From Lycorma delicatula (Eukaryota; Arthropoda; Insecta; Hemiptera; Fulgoridae): DNA of 64,000 nucleotides. The stretch lies in the NCBI RefSeq assembly GCF_047948215.1, contig NC_134455.1, positions 348,748,491 through 348,812,490 on the forward strand. The letters run 5' to 3'. This document shows, one piece after another, positions 61,101 through 64,000 of the stretch (its first letter is position 1; each line of letters opens with the position of its first letter). Below the pieces are notes generated by a model. It was not told the origin of the DNA, made no database searches, and saw only the letters and a list, made by a program, of their open reading frames with translations. The position numbers and the translations under genes were made by a program.

Positions 61101-64000
61101 CATACAGAATAAGCGATGTGGCCCACTGTCATCTGGAGTTTTGTTGCTGCATGACAATGCACGACCTCATACTGGTGCTCAGACTCAGAATTATCAGATC
61201 TATTGGATGGAAACAAATGGACCACCAACCATACAGCCCGGACCACTTGTTCTGCTATGTGAAGGAATTTTTCAATGGTCAGTAGTCAGTGATTTGACAT
61301 CGATGAAAAAATGAAAACTACGGTTGAAGACTGGTTGTCTTCACAGGTGTCAGATTTCTATGATGTGGGCGTAAATAATTTAGTAAAATGTTATGATAAA
61401 TGTTAAACAAACAAGGTAACTTTGTAGAAAAGTGTAGATAGAAAAAAAAGAAGAGTTTTGACTATCTTTACTCTTATTAAATTGTTTATTTAAGATTTTA
61501 TTGTTTCAGTCAAGATGGTCTTTGTTGATGTTAACATGCTTCTCTTTCTGGGTCATTGGTTAGCAAATCCAGCACAAATTTTACAATGTGACGTGTTAAG
61601 CTTTTCTGTAAAAACTACACAGCATGATTCTAGATTGATGATGCCCCTTCCTCAGTAAAATCTTTTTGAAAGTAAAGCAGCAGTCTTCATGAACTGCATA
61701 AATGTTATTTTTGTTGACATGGAAAGTCATCCTAGTCTGGGATCTTCATTGATCTGTATTTTATAATCTTTAAAATGATTGAACGATTTGTAGCACTGCA
61801 ATCAGCTAACACATAATGTTCATATCTGGGGTCAGAAAATCCCCATGAACTCTTACACTACAGTTACAAATGACGTGAGTAGGTGAGGGTGGCATGTCCG
61901 TATGTATGAGAGGATTTTTAAATACATTACTGATAATGACGATGATTATGAATTACATTTTTTCACACACACGTGTACTTAGGGTTCACAAGTAGTGTGT
62001 GGAATGAAAATATTCATTTCTTCCACCTGTGTAGAGGAGGACTATTGTCTGTTTAATGACTTTTTGTCATAAGCCATCACTGAAATTGAAGGTTGTAAAG
62101 TGAAAATTTATAAGGAAATGGATAATGAGTTGTTAATTTGTGAAGTTTTCCAAAGAAAGCCATTATGGGATTTAAGGAGTAAACAATATATCAAGGAAGA
62201 TATAATAAAAAAAATTACGGGATGAAGTTGCAGTAGTTTTAAATTGTAATAGTAAATAAAATTTCTTTTTTTGTATAATGAGATTCTTTTAACTTAAATA
62301 TAATTTTCAATTCATTTATTGAGTTTCAGTTACCTACATTTTTTTTTAATATTAAATTTTATTATCTTTGTTTTGACACAAAATAAGATTTGAATACATT
62401 TCTGACATTTGCTGCTGCAAATGTTGCACTGTGTGAAGTTCCTCGTTTCTAGTCCTGATAATTCTGGACGTTACTTCTTTTTCAACTTTGTAACAATTTC
62501 ACTTGATTGACACCATCTGAATCATTGAATAATTTTCCTTCTTCATCATTTTCTCAATATCATTATAGTAAATAGTTCTTGAGAGGATATGCTTCAGCTC
62601 CTAACATGACAAAAGATGCAGAAATATTCATAGCTGGTAGAAGAGCCAATTCAGGCAAGTTGCACATATTATTCGATTATGTTGCACATATATCGCTCAA
62701 AGTTAAGGAAGCAAAAACACCTCCAACGCTTTGCCATATGCACCGACTGCAAAAAAAAACCTATAATTAGCATCAGCACAGCAACTGCCTGAAGCACTAT
62801 AGAATAATATTGCTTGTAATTGAAGTATTGACTGTCTGAATTGGTTGGTGGTTTAACGCGTATATATTTTCCATCGATGCATCTGATGCTGTTTGGAAAT
62901 TCCCATCTTTTGTAGAATGCATGGGACACACTTTTCAGTTGGGTTTTAGTTAAAGCTGGCGTTTGAATTAGTGTAAGAGTTTCCCAAATTGCATTACAAA
63001 CGTGTCAAATCAAAGATATGATAATATGTGACATTTTGTAACTGAATGGTAAACTTCAGTAAGAAACTCCAGTTCATAAAAATCTGAAATTAAATTCAAT
63101 TAAACAATATTAAATAAAAAGGTATTTATGTATTATATTTAATTTTCCACTTATTTCATTTCCAAACTGCTTAACTTTCTGTATTTTTCCCATTCTTAAT
63201 GTTTCATTTTGAACTTTTTTACTAACTCCAGTTGTTCCATAGATAACAGAGTAAATTATTTAAATTGAAATACAGAAAAAGAGGGCACAAAGTTATGATG
63301 TACAGGTACCAAAAACAATTTTGTAATTTAATTTCTAAAATGTTATGGTTCTGTATTATAGGAGAACCAGTAAAAAAAAACATTGGAAAAATTTACATAA
63401 TAACTGTTAGACCGAACTGAAAAAATTTGAGTAAAACCAAAATCAGGGAGTGGTGCTGAAATGAAACGTACTAAATAAGTGTTTTTTGAAAGCTTAGACT
63501 TTCTTCGGGATGTATTGGAACCAGCAGATCTAAAAGAAAATTATACATTTCTTACTTCTGACAAACTACTATCCCTTGTAATAGCACAGACAGTGCTTCA
63601 AGAACTTCCTATCATCATATCACTACCACCACCACCACAGGTCTTCTGGAAAAATTTTATCACTTTGACTATTATTAATCTGTACTGAATATCATTAAGT
63701 GGTATCATTTGCTCTGTGTTCACTTTTAAGGAACATTACCTAATATTTCAGGTATTTATGTCGCTTCTGTTTTTCCTTCTTAGATGTGGAATGAAGTAAT
63801 CGAGGAACTGAAATTAAAACCTGAAGAAGTATTTTTGGGTCAGGGGACACTGAGACCAGATCTTATTGAATCAGCGTCGCTACTGGTCAGTTCAAAGGCT
63901 GACACTATTAAAACTCATCACAATGATTCCCCATTGATTCGACAACTGAGAGAACTTGGTAGAGTTGTAGAACCTTTACGGGAATTCCATAAGGATGAGG
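30772..64000 (+). CDS. GMPS: GMP synthase (glutamine-hydrolysing), 5' part of the gene, 8 coding exons
   Basis: The product makes GMP from XMP, ATP and glutamine, the last step of de novo guanine nucleotide synthesis, in the cytosol. Coding exons are 30772-30962, 37720-37814, 44341-44458, 47529-47682, 51071-51214, 55027-55192, 60010-60161 and 63784-64000+. Every junction is GT-AG and the phases join to 412 codons without a stop. Residues 22-186 form the class I glutamine amidotransferase: the nucleophile Cys98 lies in GICYGMQMM and the His184/Glu186 pair in FHPE. Residues ~187-412 start the ATP pyrophosphatase domain, with P-loop SGGVDST at 238-244 and [11 protein letters not shown] near 360. 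The catalytic spacing matches animal GMPS (Cys104, His190, Glu192 in human) with an N-terminus about six residues shorter. The C-terminal dimerisation domain lies beyond the window. The seven introns total about 32 kb. All motifs are intact, so the gene looks functional. Confidence 0.96.
31083..31125. repeat. (CA)n microsatellite in GMPS intron 1
   Basis: About 21 CA units, one interruption, then TGCATGCATGTG and a GAGAGTGAGAGA stretch. Likely length-polymorphic. Confidence 0.95.
31130..31723. other. Intron 1 sequence, nothing recognised
   Basis: AT-rich, with (TTTA)n-like text near 31275-31293. No coding trace. Confidence 0.5.
31724..32858 (-). mobile_element. Mariner element relic with recognisable inverted ends
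   Basis: GGCAGAAAAGTAATG near 31732 faces its complement CATTACTTTTCTGCC near 32834. The minus strand encodes decayed transposase: [10 protein letters not shown]…[25 protein letters not shown] near 32700-32590, [11 protein letters not shown] (first Asp region) near 32315, [20 protein letters not shown] (second Asp) near 32070, and [13 protein letters not shown] (third Asp lost: C-N for C-D) near 31970. Near full length and dead. Confidence 0.82.
33165..33690 (-). pseudogene. Mariner 3' part, decayed
   Basis: On the minus strand, [10 protein letters not shown] with TQNDWSKF near 33535-33475 matches the second catalytic motif. PHDFFLFGS near 33425 fits the third, and [18 protein letters not shown] near 33300 the C-terminus. 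GAGGACAGATCTAATATAAA near 33170 has the form of a mariner end. Frameshifted. Confidence 0.6.
33687..33830. repeat. Diverged direct repeat with a perfect hairpin
   Basis: GTGAGGTGTAGTGTCATTTT at 33687 recurs as GTGAGGTGTAGCGCCATCCT at 33783, 96 bases later. Between them, GCTGCATGGG (33756-33765) and CCCATGCAGC (33772-33781) form a perfect 10-bp stem with a six-base loop. The block is GC-rich against its surroundings. Confidence 0.75.
34000..34312 (+). mobile_element. tRNA-derived SINE, most complete copy
   Basis: ACCCACCGGGTTGGTCTAGT begins the head (A-box). CAAATCAGCTGGTTTGGAAG and B-box GTTCAAGTCC near 34078 follow. The shared body runs to GGAGGCTAAACAGG and an A-rich tail. A target duplication is unclear (AGAACT on both sides). 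Confidence 0.85.
34313..34720. repeat. GC-richer segment downstream of the SINE, unclassified
   Basis: Markedly less AT-rich than its surroundings, with long mixed-composition text (GGTATTACATCAGTGGCATC, CCCATCATGGCTAGGAATGG). It reads like part of a retroelement untranslated region, but I cannot assign it. Open frames on both strands are short. Confidence 0.4.
34721..35475. other. Intron 1 sequence, nothing recognised
   Basis: AT-rich; no coding trace or repeat family seen. Confidence 0.45.
35480..35780 (+). pseudogene. Possible mariner N-terminal fragment
   Basis: The + strand reads [16 protein letters not shown] near 35568, then [15 protein letters not shown] near 35655 and [11 protein letters not shown] near 35745. 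These loosely fit the GRPS…TDE linker and second HTH of mariner. Weak. Confidence 0.35.
35781..37719. other. Intron 1 sequence up to exon 2, nothing recognised
   Basis: AT-rich with no motif, ending in the pyrimidine-rich acceptor TGCTCTTATTTTTCAG of exon 2. Confidence 0.5.
37720..37814 (+). CDS. GMPS: GMPS coding exon 2
   Basis: Encodes residues 64-95 plus one base. It carries the [14 protein letters not shown] loop typical of guaA/GMPS amidotransferases, which lies near the active site. The acceptor is TTTTTCAG and the donor GTAAGA. Phase 2 entry completes Lys64 with exon 1, and the exon leaves with one base (G) that completes Gly96 in exon 3. Confidence 0.96.
38585..39780 (-). pseudogene. 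Mariner element relic in GMPS intron 2
   Basis: The minus-strand open frame at 39736-39371 ends [16 protein letters not shown], the first catalytic motif (TGDETW normally; the Asp is kept). Further along, [14 protein letters not shown] near 39310-39270 is frameshifted, and a decayed second-Asp region ([13 protein letters not shown]) lies near 39185. GGGGCATTAAAAAGTTCTCA near 38590 resembles a mariner terminus. Inactive. Confidence 0.68.
40180..40570 (-). pseudogene. Non-LTR reverse transcriptase fragment
   Basis: The minus strand reads [12 protein letters not shown] and, after a frameshift, [21 protein letters not shown] near 40360-40270. This is the first conserved RT block (KNNKSPGPDGI…ELLK) of non-LTR retrotransposons. 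Upstream text to about 41600 on the same strand may be its decayed endonuclease-RT linker. No intact domain is present. Confidence 0.6.
40571..41836. other. Intron 2 sequence, probably extended decayed retroelement
   Basis: No clear motif. Minus-strand text such as [10 protein letters not shown] near 40780 is compatible with the RT-upstream linker of the neighbouring fragment, but I cannot prove it. Confidence 0.35.
41837..41900. repeat. Two consecutive hairpins in intron 2
   Basis: CCAACTATGTAA…GAAGCC (41837-41857) pairs with GGCTTCTATTACATAGTTGG (41862-41881), a 20-bp stem with one bulged base and a 4-base loop. Right after it, AATGGGAT-AG-ATCCCATT (41883-41900) forms a perfect 8-bp stem. 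Confidence 0.8.
41901..42904. other. Intron 2 sequence, nothing firm
   Basis: AT-rich, with a (TA)n run near 41968. The part after ~42700 may be the 5' noncoding end of the following mariner. Confidence 0.45.
42905..43640 (+). pseudogene. Mariner relic with internal deletion, GMPS intron 2
   Basis: The + strand reads [35 protein letters not shown] near 42935-43040 (first HTH), then [20 protein letters not shown]. After only ~20 codons it continues [25 protein letters not shown] near 43182-43250. The second HTH and the first catalytic motif (about 90 codons) are gone. [11 protein letters not shown] near 43440 and [20 protein letters not shown] near 43525-43585 complete the C-terminus. Confidence 0.8.
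44341..44458 (+). CDS. GMPS: GMPS coding exon 3 (nucleophile cysteine)
   Basis: Encodes residues 96-134 and part of 135. Gly96-Ile-Cys98-Tyr-Gly is the nucleophile elbow that attacks glutamine. It is followed by [10 protein letters not shown], as in animal GMPS. The acceptor is TTTGTTTGTAG and the donor GTAAGT. Confidence 0.96.
44459..45525. other. Intron 3 sequence, nothing recognised
   Basis: AT-rich, with an (AT)n run at about 45360-45378. No coding trace. Confidence 0.5.
45526..46423 (+). mobile_element. Internally deleted mariner with intact ends, GMPS intron 3
   Basis: CGAGTTTGATAAAAAAAAGT at 45526 and the complement of CGAGATTTGATAAAAAAATA ending at 46423 form inverted repeats, each bordered by TA. 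The coding trace runs [14 protein letters not shown] (45724), [38 protein letters not shown] (first Asp) near 46118-46175, and [16 protein letters not shown] near 46240-46285. It then jumps to [10 protein letters not shown]…EGDNITVDE near 46300-46365. The second and third catalytic Asp region is deleted. Length is 898 bases against about 1.3 kb for a complete mariner. Confidence 0.88.
46424..47528. other. Intron 3 sequence up to exon 4, nothing recognised
   Basis: AT-rich; the open frame at 46522-46773 shows no motif. Confidence 0.45.
47529..47682 (+). CDS. GMPS: GMPS coding exon 4 (catalytic His-Glu)
   Basis: Encodes residues 135-186. It ends exactly at LQFHPE, which supplies His184 and Glu186, the other two residues of the amidotransferase triad. 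LLTHGD, a conserved amidotransferase segment, is present upstream. The acceptor is AATTTTAG and the donor GTAAGC. The exon leaves in phase 0, at the boundary between the amidotransferase domain and the linker. Confidence 0.96.
47683..48594. other. Intron 4 sequence, nothing recognised
   Basis: AT-rich, with GGTATGGTATGGTACAGTAT near 47841 as a short repeat. No coding trace. Confidence 0.45.
48595..49420. repeat. Degenerate tandem array, about 125-155-base units
   Basis: Recurring pieces in the same order are GACTAGGGAATATGAGCTAA / GAACTAGGAATATGAGTTCT / GACTAGAATTAGAG, then a G-rich stretch, then TTTTTTTAGGTAAAACAT, then ATAAAAAATAAAAGT and GATATTGTAATATTT-like text. I count about six copies, starting near 48600, 48700, 48830, 48955, 49080 and 49240. 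Strongly diverged. Confidence 0.5.
49826..50600 (+). pseudogene. Mariner relic with internal deletion, GMPS intron 4
   Basis: The + strand reads [10 protein letters not shown] near 49827, [16 protein letters not shown] near 50040-50085, [16 protein letters not shown]…DRF near 50175-50232, [11 protein letters not shown] (first Asp motif, frameshifted) near 50268, [13 protein letters not shown] near 50378, and [12 protein letters not shown] near 50480-50515. It then goes directly to [14 protein letters not shown] near 50545. Roughly 130 codons, including the second and third catalytic Asp, are missing. The pattern is closest to the mellifera/Hsmar-type mariners. Confidence 0.75.
50601..51070. 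other. Intron 4 end, nothing recognised
   Basis: AT-rich sequence leading to the exon 5 acceptor GCTGTTACAG. Confidence 0.5.
51071..51214 (+). CDS. GMPS: GMPS coding exon 5 (interdomain segment)
   Basis: Encodes residues 187-234 with both ends in phase 0. It carries the end of the amidotransferase domain ([15 protein letters not shown]) and the start of the synthetase domain ([14 protein letters not shown]). The acceptor is GCTGTTACAG and the donor GTAAGT. Confidence 0.95.
52027..52232. repeat. Fold-back inverted repeat
   Basis: 52027-52080 and 52171-52232 are near-complementary arms of about 55 bases sharing ATTGATTTATTAATAATTA and CTGACTGTAA, with a 90-base AT-rich loop. Probably a small MITE. 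Confidence 0.75.
52235..52710. repeat. Interspersed repeat-like segment
   Basis: Distinctive mixed-composition text: GATTTGAACCAATGTGTCTT (B-box-like), CTCTGGAACCAATGAAAATA, CGATTGCAATCAAAAGGGGA, ACGTACGTACAGATGTCACC and AAACTAGTCAAAATGGGATA. It reads like a member of a high-copy insect repeat, from memory only. It lies between the hAT gene and its terminus. Confidence 0.4.
52845..54690 (-). pseudogene. hAT-type transposase with BED-like zinc finger (SCAND3/ZBED5-like), decayed
   Basis: The N-terminus reads [12 protein letters not shown] near 54660. The zinc finger follows: [46 protein letters not shown] and FFKRQ near 54525-54330. Then come [16 protein letters not shown]…[14 protein letters not shown] (54260-54160). 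The hAT core CTDGA with [10 protein letters not shown] is at 53850-53735, and WLIQLAYL-like [19 protein letters not shown] near 53455-53395. The C-terminal dimerisation part ([19 protein letters not shown]) is near 52925-52865. Frame changes between blocks show decay. Length and order match the family, whose members have also been domesticated in vertebrates. Confidence 0.82.
55027..55192 (+). CDS. GMPS: GMPS coding exon 6 (ATP P-loop)
   Basis: Encodes residues 235-289 plus one base. It begins with [12 protein letters not shown], the PP-motif P-loop of N-type ATP pyrophosphatases that binds ATP for XMP adenylation. [16 protein letters not shown] follows, as in animal GMPS. The acceptor is TTATAG and the donor AAAG|GTAATA. 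Confidence 0.96.
55193..55894. other. Intron 6 start, nothing recognised
   Basis: AT-rich. The open frame from exon 6 runs on to 55320 only as read-through past the splice donor. Confidence 0.5.
55895..56800 (+). pseudogene. Mariner element relic, GMPS intron 6
   Basis: The + strand reads [16 protein letters not shown] near 55903, [19 protein letters not shown] near 56018-56075, and [18 protein letters not shown] near 56096-56150. [14 protein letters not shown] near 56318-56360 and [12 protein letters not shown] near 56365-56400 follow, then [14 protein letters not shown] (second Asp now Asn) near 56465-56510. [13 protein letters not shown] (third Asp lost) is near 56545-56580, and KKRFED…RNCNKRTD…CFQQ near 56618-56700 ends it. 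It covers the whole family order with several frameshifts. Both DNA cleavage residues named are changed. Confidence 0.82.
56801..57655. other. Intron 6 sequence, nothing recognised
   Basis: AT-rich sequence; no coding trace. Confidence 0.5.
57671..57703. repeat. 33-base direct repeat, copy A
   Basis: Differs by one base from 58779-58811, in the same orientation. It contains GAACGCAGATGTTTAAAAAA. It lies just inside the left end of the Tc1-like element. Confidence 0.9.
58132..58416 (+). mobile_element. tRNA-derived SINE with perfect 14-bp target duplication
   Basis: GTCTTCTTTGGTCC at 58118-58131 is repeated exactly at 58417-58430. The copy begins GGTCTAGTGGTGAACGCGTC, so it lacks the first ~12 bases of the 34000 copy. 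It has CAAATCAGCTGATTTGGAAG and B-box GTTCAAGTCC, and ends in an (AAAG)n tail. It is the freshest SINE in the window, judged by its target duplication. Confidence 0.92.
58779..58811. repeat. 33-base direct repeat, copy B
   Basis: Second copy, inside the N-terminal coding region of the Tc1-like element, in the same orientation as copy A and 1108 bases away. Confidence 0.9.
59117..60009. other. Intron 6 end, nothing recognised
   Basis: AT-rich sequence with no coding trace, leading to the exon 7 acceptor TTGTTTCAG. Confidence 0.5.
60010..60161 (+). CDS. GMPS: GMPS coding exon 7
   Basis: Encodes residues 290-340, starting VINAAHFF and ending [14 protein letters not shown]. The middle segment ([20 protein letters not shown]) is the variable stretch of animal enzymes, and the flanks are strongly conserved. 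The acceptor is TTGTTTCAG and the donor TCT|GTAAGT, phase 0. Confidence 0.95.
60220..61440 (+). mobile_element. Mariner element, best-preserved copy, GMPS intron 7
   Basis: The coding trace starts [16 protein letters not shown] near 60377, with [18 protein letters not shown] (HTH) near 60468-60520 and [12 protein letters not shown]. The 155-codon open frame from 60847 reads [20 protein letters not shown] (first Asp; Gly to Gln before it), then [20 protein letters not shown] and [16 protein letters not shown] (second Asp). A frameshift follows. In the next frame HQPYSPD joins directly to [13 protein letters not shown], so about six codons with the third catalytic Asp are deleted. [20 protein letters not shown] near 61320-61375 completes it. 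Confidence 0.88.
61500..61660 (-). pseudogene. Mariner N-terminal fragment
   Basis: The minus strand reads [29 protein letters not shown] near 61630-61540. It fits the HAILTE.L…AKFVPRLLTDDQKE linker of mariner transposases. Short and broken. Confidence 0.45.
62118..62258 (+). pseudogene. MADF DNA-binding domain, N-terminal half
   Basis: [20 protein letters not shown] at 62118, then [12 protein letters not shown] and, after a +1 shift, [11 protein letters not shown]. This is the start of a MADF (Myb/SANT-like) domain: aromatic and acidic first helix, LWD motif, Y…D second helix, W-E-V third. Such proteins are transcription factors and also partner proteins of Harbinger-type transposons. The frameshift and the lack of continuation suggest a pseudogene or an exon. 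Confidence 0.6.
62440..63055 (-). pseudogene. PIF/Harbinger transposase relic (HARBI1-like)
   Basis: The minus strand reads NAIWETL near 63000, then [20 protein letters not shown] with [24 protein letters not shown] near 62920-62790 (first Asp in IDGK). In another frame it reads [15 protein letters not shown] near 62780-62735 (second Asp). [11 protein letters not shown] near 62600-62570 matches the EA(F/Y)PL segment near the C-terminus. These are in DDE_Tnp_4 order. The N-terminal ~150 residues and the C-terminal end are missing or unrecognisable, and there are at least two frameshifts. Confidence 0.78.
63440..63690 (+). pseudogene. MADF-family protein, C-terminal half
   Basis: In one frame it reads [10 protein letters not shown], a stop where Trp is normal, then [22 protein letters not shown] from ~63480. 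This matches the end of a MADF domain (SGSGA…W-FFesL-FLrd). A low-complexity stretch with PPPP follows near 63626, as in MADF proteins of insects. It lies on the same strand as the N-terminal half 1.2 kb upstream. Confidence 0.55.
63784..64000 (+). CDS. GMPS: GMPS coding exon 8, cut by the window edge
   Basis: Encodes residues 341-412 and runs off the right edge with no donor seen. It carries [19 protein letters not shown] and IKTHHND, the XMP/ATP-site region. The acceptor is CCTTCTTAG. The reading is open to base 64000. Confidence 0.95.
   Translation, partial: MWNEVIEELKLKPEEVFLGQGTLRPDLIESASLLVSSKADTIKTHHNDSPLIRQLRELGRVVEPLREFHKDE

Noticed and set aside
1..64000. tRNA genes
   Set aside because: The A/B-box matches found belong to SINE copies; none shows a full cloverleaf with acceptor stem.

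Overview
This is a 64 kb piece of an AT-rich animal nuclear genome, almost certainly an insect. The grounds are a spliced housekeeping gene with 3-7 kb introns, a dense population of mostly decayed mariner/Tc1 elements, a tRNA-derived SINE, and piggyBac, hAT, PIF/Harbinger, Penelope-like and jockey-like relics. The repertoire recalls large hemipteran genomes, but that narrower placement is inference. No bacterial features (operons, CRISPR, rRNA) are present.

The only host gene I can support is GMP synthase (glutamine-hydrolysing; GMPS), on the + strand. Eight coding exons run from 30772 to beyond the right edge. All introns are GT-AG, and the splice phases join without a stop into 412 codons. 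These cover the complete class I glutamine amidotransferase domain (Cys98, His184, Glu186) and the first part of the ATP pyrophosphatase domain (P-loop at residues 238-244). The rest of the gene, about 280 residues by comparison with animal orthologues, lies outside the window.

Positions 1-30.6 kb are upstream of GMPS and hold only mobile-element remains and AT-rich filler. The clearest structure is a nest at 17.6-24.2 kb. An old element with ~600-bp inverted arms took a piggyBac element (18292-22135) at a TTAA inside its left arm, and the piggyBac in turn took a Tc1/mariner element (19576-20871) at a TA. The un-inserted TTAA survives in the right arm. Next come a SINE with a 9-bp target duplication (24275-24575), a Penelope-like relic with RT and GIY-YIG remnants split by another repeat (24.9-26.7 kb), and a second long-inverted-repeat element (27.77-30.6 kb). 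The right arm of that element ends about 165 bp before the GMPS start codon.

Positions 30.7-64 kb are GMPS exons separated by introns full of TE relics. These include ten mariner/Tc1 copies, at least three with large internal deletions, and a tRNA-SINE inserted in a Tc1 relic with a perfect 14-bp target duplication. There is also an antisense ZBED/hAT transposase, a non-LTR reverse-transcriptase fragment, and a Harbinger transposase lying antisense between two halves of a MADF DNA-binding domain. I found no obviously new biological system. The most informative items are the dated nested insertions, the two long-inverted-repeat elements, the paired subterminal motifs of the piggyBac, and the MADF/Harbinger arrangement.
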